From positions 1-6,682 of the forward strand of contig JAQVKR010000155.1 in assembly GCA_028694565.1 (NCBI GenBank): a stretch of 6,682 nucleotides of DNA, given 5' to 3'. The DNA is from Gammaproteobacteria bacterium (GTDB lineage: Bacteria > Pseudomonadota > Gammaproteobacteria > DSM-26407). The position numbers and the translations under genes are program-made. Positions within the stretch are counted from its first letter, which is position 1. Every line of letters starts with the position of its first letter. Below, one piece after another: positions 1 through 6,682 of this stretch. The notes under the pieces were generated by a model. That model ran no database searches. It saw only the letters and a program-made list of their open reading frames with translations, and was not told the DNA's origin.

Positions 1-1714
<1,714 letters not shown>

Positions 1715-1718
1715 GGAG

Positions 1719-1725
1719 TCCCCCT
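1719..1725 (-). promoter_or_regulatory. Ribosome binding site of acnA
   Basis: On the minus strand AGGGGGA lies four bases upstream of the acnA ATG. It is a purine-rich Shine-Dalgarno-like stretch at a short but workable distance, and it supports the chosen start. Confidence 0.55.
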
Positions 1726-1800
1726 GTCTGACTGCGTGTCTGGATCGGGTGCCGGCGCCGTCCAGGATGCAGACCCCGGCGTCCCGTTCAGAAAGCATAG

Positions 1801-1822
1801 CGCGTCCGTGGGGACGGACGCG
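1801..1822. repeat. Perfect 9-bp inverted repeat (hairpin) upstream of acnA
   Basis: The arms CGCGTCCGT (1801-1809) and ACGGACGCG (1814-1822) are exact reverse complements around a four-base GGGG spacer. No T-run follows on either strand, so it does not look like an intrinsic terminator. If acnA is transcribed from the AT-rich island, the hairpin lies in the acnA leader about 87 bases before the start codon; otherwise it could be a DNA operator. The function is unknown. Confidence 0.6.
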
Positions 1823-1852
1823 GACGGGTCTTGTGCGGCGCGGAAATGACGG

Positions 1853-1913
1853 GTATTTTGCTCGATAAGAAAATATGCTGGTATTCATAAGAAATTTCTA
1901 TAAACCGGTTTTT
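1853..1913. promoter_or_regulatory. AT-rich island, probable divergent promoters of acnA and acnB
   Basis: The AT-rich composition stands out sharply from the flanking GC-rich DNA, as expected of a promoter region. For acnB, TATAAA (1899-1904) resembles a -10 box, though its -35 partner at about 17 bp spacing (TGCTGG, 1876-1881) is poor; a transcript from it would have a leader of roughly 100 bases. For acnA, on the minus strand, TAGAAA (1900-1895) and CATATT (1877-1872) are 17 bp apart and each match the sigma-70 consensus at four of six positions. The two candidates overlap, so initiation could be mutually exclusive. The boxes are weak matches and the exact assignment is uncertain. Confidence 0.45.
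1865..1894. repeat. Direct repeat ATAAGAAA x2, 22 bp apart (possible operator)
   Basis: ATAAGAAA occurs at 1865-1872 and again at 1887-1894, a start-to-start distance of 22 bp, about two helical turns, which puts both copies on the same DNA face. The second copy overlaps a perfect 10-bp palindrome AGAAATTTCT (1890-1899). The repeats lie among the candidate promoter boxes of both genes, so a dimeric or cooperative regulator could act on both. I do not recognise the motif as a named regulator's site. Confidence 0.4.
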
Positions 1914-1998
1914 CGTGGGGTATGAGGCACCGTTTGCCCGCCGGGGTGAGCCAAAAGGCGCGCGGTGCAGTACGATATGCGCCGGAAATTTCAGGTAT

Positions 1999-2004
1999 GG
2001 AGGA
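1999..2004 (+). promoter_or_regulatory. Ribosome binding site deciding the acnB GTG start
   Basis: GGAGGA is a near-perfect Shine-Dalgarno sequence six bases before the GTG at 2011. It favours this start over the in-frame GTG at 1915, which has no comparable site. Confidence 0.75.
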
Positions 2005-2010
2005 AGTGCA

Positions 2011-4593
2011 GTGCTCGAAGCCTATCGCCGTCATGTAGAGGAACGCGCCGCAGAAGGCGTCCCGCCGCTGCCGCTCAGCGCCGAGCAGGTGGCCGCCCTG
2101 GTGGAACTGCTCAAGGCTCCGCCGGCCGGCGAGGAGGCGTTCCTGCTGGAGCTCATCACCGAGCGGGTGCCGCCCGGGGTGGACGAGGCGGCCTACGTGA
2201 AGGCGGCCTTCCTCGCCGACGTGGCCAAGGGCAGCGTCGCTTGCCCGCTCATCGGCCGGGTGCGGGCGGTGGAACTGCTGGGGACCATGCTCGGCGGCTA
2301 CAACATCCATCCCCTCATCGAGGCGCTGGGGGACGAGGCGCTGGCCCCCGCCGCCGCCAAGGCCTTGTCCCACACCCTGCTCATGTTCGATGCCTTCCAC
2401 GACGTGAAGGAGAAGGCCGACGCCGGCAACGCCCATGCCCAGGCGGTGCTGCAGTCGTGGGCGGAGGCGGAGTGGTTCACCAGCCGCCCGTCGGTGCCGG
2501 AGAAGGTGACCCTCACCGTGTTCAAGGTGCCCGGCGAGACCAACACCGACGACCTCTCCCCCGCCCAGGACGCCTGGTCGCGCCCGGACATCCCGCTGCA
2601 CGCCAACGCCATGCTGAAGAATCCGCGCCCGGGTGTGGAGAACGCCCTGGCGCAGATCGCCGAGCAGAAACGGAAGGGCCATCCGCTGGTCTACGTGGGC
2701 GACGTGGTGGGCACCGGCTCCTCGCGCAAGTCCGCCACCAACTCCGTGCTCTGGCACATGGGCGACGACATCCCTTTCATCCCCAACAAGCGTGCCGGCG
2801 GCTACGTGCTGGGCGGCAAGATCGCCCCCATCTTCTTCAACACCATGGAGGATGCCGGCGCGCTGCCGCTGGAGTGCGACGTAACCGCCCTGGAGACGGG
2901 CGACGTCATCGACCTCTACCCCCTGGAAGGTGTCATCCGGCGCCATGACTCGGGCGAGGAGGTGACACGCTTCGAGCTCAAGACCGAGGTGCTGACGGAC
3001 GAGGTGCGCGCGGGCGGACGCATCCCCCTCATCATCGGCCGCGGGCTCACCGATCGCGCCCGCGAGGCCCTGGGCCTCTCCCCCTCCGGGGTGTTCAAGC
3101 GGCCCCAGCCGGCCGCCGACTCCGGCCGTGGCTTCACCCTGGCCCAGAAGATGGTGGGCCGCGCCTGCGGCGTGGCGGGCGTGCGCCCCGGCACCTACTG
3201 CGAGCCGCGCATGACCACCGTGGGCTCCCAGGACACCACCGGCCCCATGACCCGCGACGAGCTCAAGGATCTCGCCTGCCTCGGCTTCTCGGCGGACCTG
3301 GTGATGCAGTCCTTCTGCCACACCGCCGCCTACCCCAAGCCGGTGGACATCCAGACCCATCACACCCTGCCGGACTTCATCGCCTCCCGCGGCGGCGTCT
3401 CCCTGCGTCCGGGCGACGGCATCATCCACTCGTGGCTCAACCGCATGCTGCTGCCCGACACGGTGGGCACCGGCGGCGACTCCCATACCCGCTTCCCCAT
3501 CGGCATCTCCTTCCCGGCGGGCTCCGGCCTGGTGGCCTTCGCCGCCGCCACCGGCGTGATGCCGCTGGACATGCCCGAGTCGGTGCTGGTGCGCTTCAGC
3601 GGCGAGATGCAGCCCGGGGTGACCCTGCGCGACCTGGTGAACGCCATCCCCCACGCCGCCATCCAGCAGGGGTTGCTGACGGTGGAGAAGGCGGGCAAGA
3701 AGAACATCTTCTCCGGGCGCATCCTGGAGATCGAGGGGTTGCCGCAGCTGAAGGTGGAGCAGGCCTTCGAGCTCTCCGACGCCTCCGCCGAGCGCTCTGC
3801 CGCCGCCTGCACGGTGAAGCTGGACCGGGAACCCATCATCGAGTACCTCAACAGCAACATCACCCTGCTGAAATGGATGATTGCCAGCGGCTACGAGGAT
3901 CAGCGCACCCTGGCCCGGCGCATCGAGGCGATGGAAAAGTGGCTGGAGAATCCGGAGCTGCTGGAGGCCGACGCCGATGCCGAGTACGCCGCCGTCATCG
4001 ACATCGATCTCGCCACCATCCGGGAGCCCATCCTCGCCTGCCCCAATGATCCGGACGACGTGAAGCTGCTCTCCGAGGTGGCCGGCGACAGCATCGACGA
4101 AGTGTTCATCGGCTCCTGCATGACCAACATCGGCCACTACCGCGCCGCGGGCAAGGTGTTGGAGGCCTTCGGCGGCGCCGTTCCGACCCGGCTCTGGATC
4201 TGCCCCCCCACCCGCATGGACCAGCACCAGCTCACCGAGGAGGGCTACTACGGCATCTTCGGTCGTGCCGGCGCCCGCACCGAGCTGCCCGGCTGCTCAC
4301 TCTGCATGGGCAACCAGGCGCGGGTCGCGGACGGGGCCACGGTGATCTCCACCTCCACCCGCAACTTCCCCAACCGGATGGGCAAGGATGCGCGGGTCTA
4401 CCTGGGCTCGGCGGAGCTCTCGGCCGTGTGCGCCGTGCTGGGCCGCATCCCCGGCGTGGAGGAGTACCTGGCGCACATGCGGGGTCTCGACCCTCTGGCC
4501 GGCGATATCTACCGTTACCTGAACTTCCACCAGATTGCGGAGTTCAAGGAGGTGGCGGACAAGGTGATCCCCCTGGTCCAGGCCGGTCCCTGA
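2011..4593 (+). CDS. acnB: Bifunctional aconitate hydratase 2 / 2-methylisocitrate dehydratase AcnB
   Basis: This is the AcnB-type aconitase, a cytosolic [4Fe-4S] enzyme converting citrate to isocitrate in the TCA cycle; in enterobacteria it also hydrates 2-methyl-cis-aconitate. The 860-residue product starts [16 protein letters not shown], close to E. coli AcnB (865 aa), which fixes the start at the GTG. The domain order is characteristic: an N-terminal HEAT-like domain (about 1-160, with [15 protein letters not shown]), the swivel domain (about 165-375, with [11 protein letters not shown] and [15 protein letters not shown]), then the three cluster-bearing domains. The cluster ligands are C703 in [10 protein letters not shown], and C762 and C765 in [16 protein letters not shown], seven residues earlier than in E. 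coli. That shift is explained by a seven-residue shorter segment near residues 204-226. No catalytic motif is missing. It is monocistronic by context: divergent from acnA, and followed by hairpins and a convergent gene. Family knowledge says apo-AcnB can bind mRNA, but nothing in this sequence proves that here. Confidence 0.98.
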   Translation: MLEAYRRHVEERAAEGVPPLPLSAEQVAALVELLKAPPAGEEAFLLELITERVPPGVDEAAYVKAAFLADVAKGSVACPLIGRVRAVELLGTMLGGYNIHPLIEALGDEALAPAAAKALSHTLLMFDAFHDVKEKADAGNAHAQAVLQSWAEAEWFTSRPSVPEKVTLTVFKVPGETNTDDLSPAQDAWSRPDIPLHANAMLKNPRPGVENALAQIAEQKRKGHPLVYVGDVVGTGSSRKSATNSVLWHMGDDIPFIPNKRAGGYVLGGKIAPIFFNTMEDAGALPLECDVTALETGDVIDLYPLEGVIRRHDSGEEVTRFELKTEVLTDEVRAGGRIPLIIGRGLTDRAREALGLSPSGVFKRPQPAADSGRGFTLAQKMVGRACGVAGVRPGTYCEPRMTTVGSQDTTGPMTRDELKDLACLGFSADLVMQSFCHTAAYPKPVDIQTHHTLPDFIASRGGVSLRPGDGIIHSWLNRMLLPDTVGTGGDSHTRFPIGISFPAGSGLVAFAAATGVMPLDMPESVLVRFSGEMQPGVTLRDLVNAIPHAAIQQGLLTVEKAGKKNIFSGRILEIEGLPQLKVEQAFELSDASAERSAAACTVKLDREPIIEYLNSNITLLKWMIASGYEDQRTLARRIEAMEKWLENPELLEADADAEYAAVIDIDLATIREPILACPNDPDDVKLLSEVAGDSIDEVFIGSCMTNIGHYRAAGKVLEAFGGAVPTRLWICPPTRMDQHQLTEEGYYGIFGRAGARTELPGCSLCMGNQARVADGATVISTSTRNFPNRMGKDARVYLGSAELSAVCAVLGRIPGVEEYLAHMRGLDPLAGDIYRYLNFHQIAEFKEVADKVIPLVQAGP

Positions 4594-4605
4594 CCCGCAA
4601 GCCGG

Positions 4606-4626
4606 CCCTCGGCGGCTCGCCGGGGG
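4606..4626 (+). terminator. GC-rich hairpin directly after acnB (weak terminator or 3' stabiliser)
   Basis: CCCTCGGCG (4606-4614) pairs with CGCCGGGGG (4618-4626) around a three-base GCT loop, with one G-U pair in the RNA. It begins 13 bases after the acnB stop codon. No T-tract follows, so termination by itself is doubtful; it could protect the 3' end or act with the next hairpin. Confidence 0.35.
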
Positions 4627-4668
4627 GGCTCTGATGACTGATTCGTGGGCCCGGGACGGGCGGTGCGC

Positions 4669-4694
4669 AACAGGGGGGCTCAGGCCCCCCTGTT
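4669..4694. terminator. Probable bidirectional terminator between acnB and the sensor kinase
   Basis: AACAGGGGGGC (4669-4679) and GCCCCCCTGTT (4684-4694) form a perfect 11-bp stem with a four-base TCAG loop. It lies 75 bases after the acnB stop and 37 bases after the kinase stop on the other strand, the expected place for a shared terminator of converging genes. The stem ends in TT on either strand but lacks a long U-run, so it may work imperfectly or with Rho. Confidence 0.7.
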
Positions 4695-4731
4695 CATGTC
4701 CGCGTCATCCGGGACGGGCCGGGTCGTGCGG

Positions 4732-6189
4732 CTACGGCCGGAACGAAGTCCCGGGCCGCGGGCGGTGGACGTTCCCCGCCTTCGGGGGGCCGTCGAGCGC
4801 CGGGGGAAGCACGATTCGGAAAGTGGTGCCGCCAGGGCCGCTGCGCTCCAGGGTGAGATCACCGCCGTGGGCGCGGACGAGATCGCGGGCGGTGGCCAGT
4901 CCGAGGCCGGTGCCGCCGGCGCTCGCGGCGCTGGCGAAGGGCGTGAAGAGCAGTTCCCGGGCCGCGTCGGGAATTCCCGGGCCGTCATCCGAGAAGGTGA
5001 TCCGCACCCGGCCGCCGGGCTCGGTGCCCGCCTCGATGCGCACGTTGCCGTGGCTGTCCATGGCCCGCACGGCATTGCGGCCGAGGTTCATGAATACCCG
5101 GTAGAGGCGGTCGTAATCGGCCTCCACCTCGAGCTCCGGCTCCACCTCCAGCGCCCAGCGCACATCCCCCTCCTCGCAGGGTTCCAGCGAGGCGCCCACC
5201 TCCCGCAGCAGATCCAGCAGGGGAAAGCGGCGCCGCTGGGGAACCGCCTGATCGCCCCGGGCCAGATCCAGGGTCTGGGTGCAGAGCTCCACGGCCCGGT
5301 CGAGGGACCCCACCAGCAGCGGCGTGACCCGCTTGACCCCGGGATCGTCCACCCGCTGCAACCGCTCGGCGATGAGGTCCGCGCTGTTGAGGATGCCGCG
5401 CAGGTCGTGGGTGATCTTGCTCACCGCCGTGCCCAGCGCCGCGAGCCGGGTTTTCTGGGCCAATGACTGGCGCAGCTCGGACTGCATGCGCGCCAGCTCC
5501 CGTTGCAGCACGCCGATTTCGTCGCCGCGGCGGGTGGGCGGCAGCATCCGGGCCGGGTCCTCGGGCGCCTTGCGATAGTCGACGAGATTGAGGGTCAGGC
5601 GGCGCATGGGCCGCACCATGAGCCACTGCAGCGTGGCGTAGACCAGCCCGGCGGTGATCAGGGAGATGACGATGGACAGGTTCAGGATGCGCCAGGAGTA
5701 GTCGACCATCTCCCGGAACAGGTTCTCCTCCCGGAGGAATATCTCGACCTTGATGCCGGGTTCGCCCCGGGCCGGAGTGATGACGGAGATGGTGCGCCTG
5801 CCGCCGGCGACCATCGTCATGAAGGCATCGCGGATCAGTTTCGGCGCGCCGGCCCCGTCGAGTTCGTAGCGGGCGTCCACCTCGGGCATGCCGCCGAGCA
5901 TCAGCTCCGCCATCGGCCGCCACAACTCCACCGCCAGCACGCCGGACTGATGCAGCAGCTGCTGCTCCAGCTCCGGTTCCAGCCGCCCGGCCGGCGCCGC
6001 GTCGAGCGCCAGGGTCGCCAGGTGCGCCTCGTTGGCCCGCTCCAGCAGGAAGGACTGGCGGAACCGGGCGATTGAAGGGACGTAGATCAGCACCTCGCTC
6101 AGCATCACGAACAGGATGGTGAACAGGAGCAGCCGCGCCGACAGGCTGCGGCGCAGAGGAGGCAGGGTGGTCTCGGTGTTCCGGCTCAA
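4732..6189 (-). CDS. Membrane sensor histidine kinase (HAMP, HisKA, HATPase)
   Basis: This 485-residue two-component sensor autophosphorylates on histidine and should pass phosphate to a response regulator. A short basic N-terminus leads into transmembrane segment 1 (about 18-40), then a periplasmic sensor region (about 41-166) that I cannot assign to a named domain, transmembrane segment 2 (about 168-191), and a HAMP linker (about 190-243, with P194 and DEIG at 223-226). The dimerisation helix carries the phospho-acceptor H261 in KITHDLRGILN. The ATPase domain is complete: N-box NLGRNAVRAM (N368, N372), G1 box DDGPGIP (401-407), F-box FTPFA (415-419) and G2 box GGTGLGLA (425-432). The start is TTG at 6187-6189, preceded by GGGAG at six bases, and the start places the basic residues correctly before the first membrane helix. 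Nothing is truncated. No partner response regulator is visible, and the signal is unknown. It converges with acnB and lies downstream of the cigR-like gene on the same strand. Confidence 0.93.
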   Translation of the reverse strand: MSRNTETTLPPLRRSLSARLLLFTILFVMLSEVLIYVPSIARFRQSFLLERANEAHLATLALDAAPAGRLEPELEQQLLHQSGVLAVELWRPMAELMLGGMPEVDARYELDGAGAPKLIRDAFMTMVAGGRRTISVITPARGEPGIKVEIFLREENLFREMVDYSWRILNLSIVISLITAGLVYATLQWLMVRPMRRLTLNLVDYRKAPEDPARMLPPTRRGDEIGVLQRELARMQSELRQSLAQKTRLAALGTAVSKITHDLRGILNSADLIAERLQRVDDPGVKRVTPLLVGSLDRAVELCTQTLDLARGDQAVPQRRRFPLLDLLREVGASLEPCEEGDVRWALEVEPELEVEADYDRLYRVFMNLGRNAVRAMDSHGNVRIEAGTEPGGRVRITFSDDGPGIPDAARELLFTPFASAASAGGTGLGLATARDLVRAHGGDLTLERSGPGGTTFRIVLPPALDGPPKAGNVHRPRPGTSFRP

Positions 6190-6199
6190 GCGCTTCTCC

Positions 6200-6204
6200 C
6201 GCCC
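6200..6204 (-). promoter_or_regulatory. Shine-Dalgarno-like site before the kinase TTG start
   Basis: On the minus strand the run GGGCGGGAGAAGCGC directly precedes the TTG at 6189. Its GGGAG core lies at about the right distance for initiation and supports this rare start codon, although in DNA this GC-rich a G-run can also be chance. Confidence 0.4.
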
Positions 6205-6221
6205 GTGGTCAGTGCCCGGCG

Positions 6222-6233
6222 GAACCGCGGTTC
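6222..6233. repeat. 12-bp perfect palindrome GAACCGCGGTTC upstream of the kinase
   Basis: GAACCGCGGTTC is its own reverse complement and lies 32 bases upstream of the kinase start codon. Dimeric regulators often bind such sites, so it could be an operator. A chance palindrome is possible in this GC-rich DNA. Confidence 0.4.
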
Positions 6234-6349
6234 GCCACGATTCCCGGACTTCGCTGTAAGACCGTATGCCCCCTCGCCCTACCCTTCCCGATGGCGGCCT
6301 CCGCGCTTGATCCCGTGCGCGGCGACGGAGCCCTGTTTCACCCGTGCCA

Positions 6350-6682
6350 CTAATGGAACACGTTCCGGATCACCTCGCTGACGAGCCCGGTTGTGGCCTG
6401 CATCAGCACCAGGTCGGTGCCCGTCTGCACCCAGTCGTAACCGTCGTGGTACGGCAGGGCGGAGCGCAGGTCGGGGTTGACGTAGCGCTTGGCGATTCCG
6501 GGCGGGAGGGGTTTGCCGCGGGCGAGATTCTTGCGGATGCCGGGCGGCAGCGGCTTGGCGCCGCTGTACAGGAGTTCGCGGCGCCGTTCGCTCAGCAGAC
6601 CCTCGATGGCCGCCACGGTGAGGCCGGTGGTCACCAGATCCTCGGCGGGGCGGGCGTCCCGATCGCCCCTGCCGCGTTCCCC
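6350..6682 (-). CDS. CigR/RcnB-like family protein (partial, N-terminus beyond right edge)
   Basis: The C-terminal 110 residues are visible. The frame stays open to the right edge, so the gene most likely starts outside the window; the GTG at 6634 is an internal candidate start without clear support. The visible part opens with a charged, Gly/Arg/Asp-rich stretch (residues 1-16), then SERRRELLYSGAKPLPPGI and ARGKPLPPGIAKRY, giving two PLPPGI copies 14 residues apart (44-49 and 58-63). It ends with YDWVQTGTDLVLMQATTGLVSEVI, a hydrophobic C-terminal segment. This pattern is typical of the RcnB domain and of proteins annotated as CigR, which are usually small secreted or envelope proteins with an N-terminal signal peptide; such a peptide would be beyond the edge here. 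The Salmonella namesake is linked to virulence control, but that role should not be transferred. The molecular function is unknown. It is on the same strand as the kinase, 160 bp upstream of it. Confidence 0.75.
   Translation of the reverse strand, partial: GERGRGDRDARPAEDLVTTGLTVAAIEGLLSERRRELLYSGAKPLPPGIRKNLARGKPLPPGIAKRYVNPDLRSALPYHDGYDWVQTGTDLVLMQATTGLVSEVIRNVFH

Larger units (their letters stand above)
1715..2010. other. Divergent intergenic control region between acnA and acnB
   Basis: This 296-bp stretch separates the two divergent aconitase starts. I see no convincing gene in it. The acnA-proximal half (1715-1850) is GC-rich and includes a perfect 9-bp hairpin. The middle (about 1853-1913) is the only clearly AT-rich segment of the window and is the likely location of both promoters. 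The acnB-proximal part (1914-2010) would be the acnB leader and ends in a strong ribosome site. The acnB reading frame is open upstream to a GTG at 1915, but those 32 codons have no match to AcnB N-termini and lack a good ribosome site, so I treat them as leader. Confidence 0.8.
6190..6349 (-). other. Spacer between the cigR-like gene and the sensor kinase
   Basis: The 160-bp gap on the minus strand holds no convincing gene, no clear intrinsic terminator for the upstream cigR-like gene and no good sigma-70 promoter. Its only distinct element is the 12-bp palindrome at 6222-6233. Whether the kinase is co-transcribed with the upstream gene or has its own promoter cannot be decided from this. 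Confidence 0.5.

Noticed and set aside
1915..2010. A 32-residue N-terminal extension of AcnB from an upstream GTG
   Set aside because: AcnB proteins begin at the residues encoded from 2011, which has a near-ideal ribosome site. The upstream codons have no family similarity and overlap the probable leader.
1885..4227. A 780-codon open frame on the minus strand opposite acnB
   Set aside because: It lies antisense to the whole conserved acnB core, has low-complexity composition dominated by Gly, His, Ala and Val, and shows no recognisable domain.
4968..4979. 12-bp palindrome CGGGAATTCCCG
   Set aside because: It lies inside the kinase ATPase-domain coding sequence, where codon and GC bias readily give such palindromes; there is no sign of regulatory use.
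5503..6075. A 190-codon plus-strand open frame opposite the sensor kinase
   Set aside because: It overlaps well-supported kinase coding sequence, has His/Gln/Gly-rich composition and no family motif; it is a shadow frame.
6632..6634. GTG as the true start of the CigR-like gene
   Set aside because: The reading frame remains open to the right edge, and members of this family normally have a signal peptide and charged region upstream, so a start outside the window is more likely.

Overview
The window is very GC-rich and has the third-position GC bias of a high-GC proteobacterium. It carries a full AcnB-type aconitase that reads almost residue for residue like the enterobacterial enzyme, an AcnA-type aconitase, a HAMP sensor kinase and a CigR/RcnB-like small protein. 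Together these suggest a high-GC gammaproteobacterium, perhaps near the Chromatiales/Ectothiorhodospiraceae. The phylum-level assignment is fairly safe; anything finer is inference.

Layout, left to right. (1) Positions 1-1714, minus strand: the N-terminal two thirds of acnA, cut by the left edge. (2) Positions 1715-2010: a 296-bp divergent intergenic region with one conspicuous AT-rich island (about 1853-1913). The island holds two copies of ATAAGAAA 22 bp apart, and a perfect 9-bp GC hairpin lies on its acnA side. (3) Positions 2011-4593, plus strand: complete acnB with a GTG start. (4) Positions 4594-4731: a convergent intergenic region with two GC-rich hairpins, one of them an 11-bp perfect stem that probably serves as a two-way terminator. 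(5) Positions 4732-6189, minus strand: a complete membrane sensor histidine kinase with a TTG start. (6) Positions 6190-6349: a short spacer with a 12-bp perfect palindrome. (7) Positions 6350-6682, minus strand: the C-terminal part of a CigR/RcnB-like protein that runs off the right edge.

How the genes relate. AcnA and AcnB catalyse the same TCA/glyoxylate-cycle step, citrate to isocitrate via cis-aconitate. In well-studied bacteria AcnA is the stable, stress- and stationary-phase enzyme and AcnB the main growth-phase enzyme. Here the two are head to head across one control region, so coordinated or reciprocal regulation is plausible. The kinase converges on acnB and is downstream of the cigR-like gene on the same strand. 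No response regulator is visible, so its signal and output are unknown. I see no phage, insertion sequence, CRISPR, tRNA or rRNA. Nothing here clearly amounts to a new biological system; the most interesting material is the regulatory DNA between the two aconitase genes and the kinase/CigR neighbourhood.
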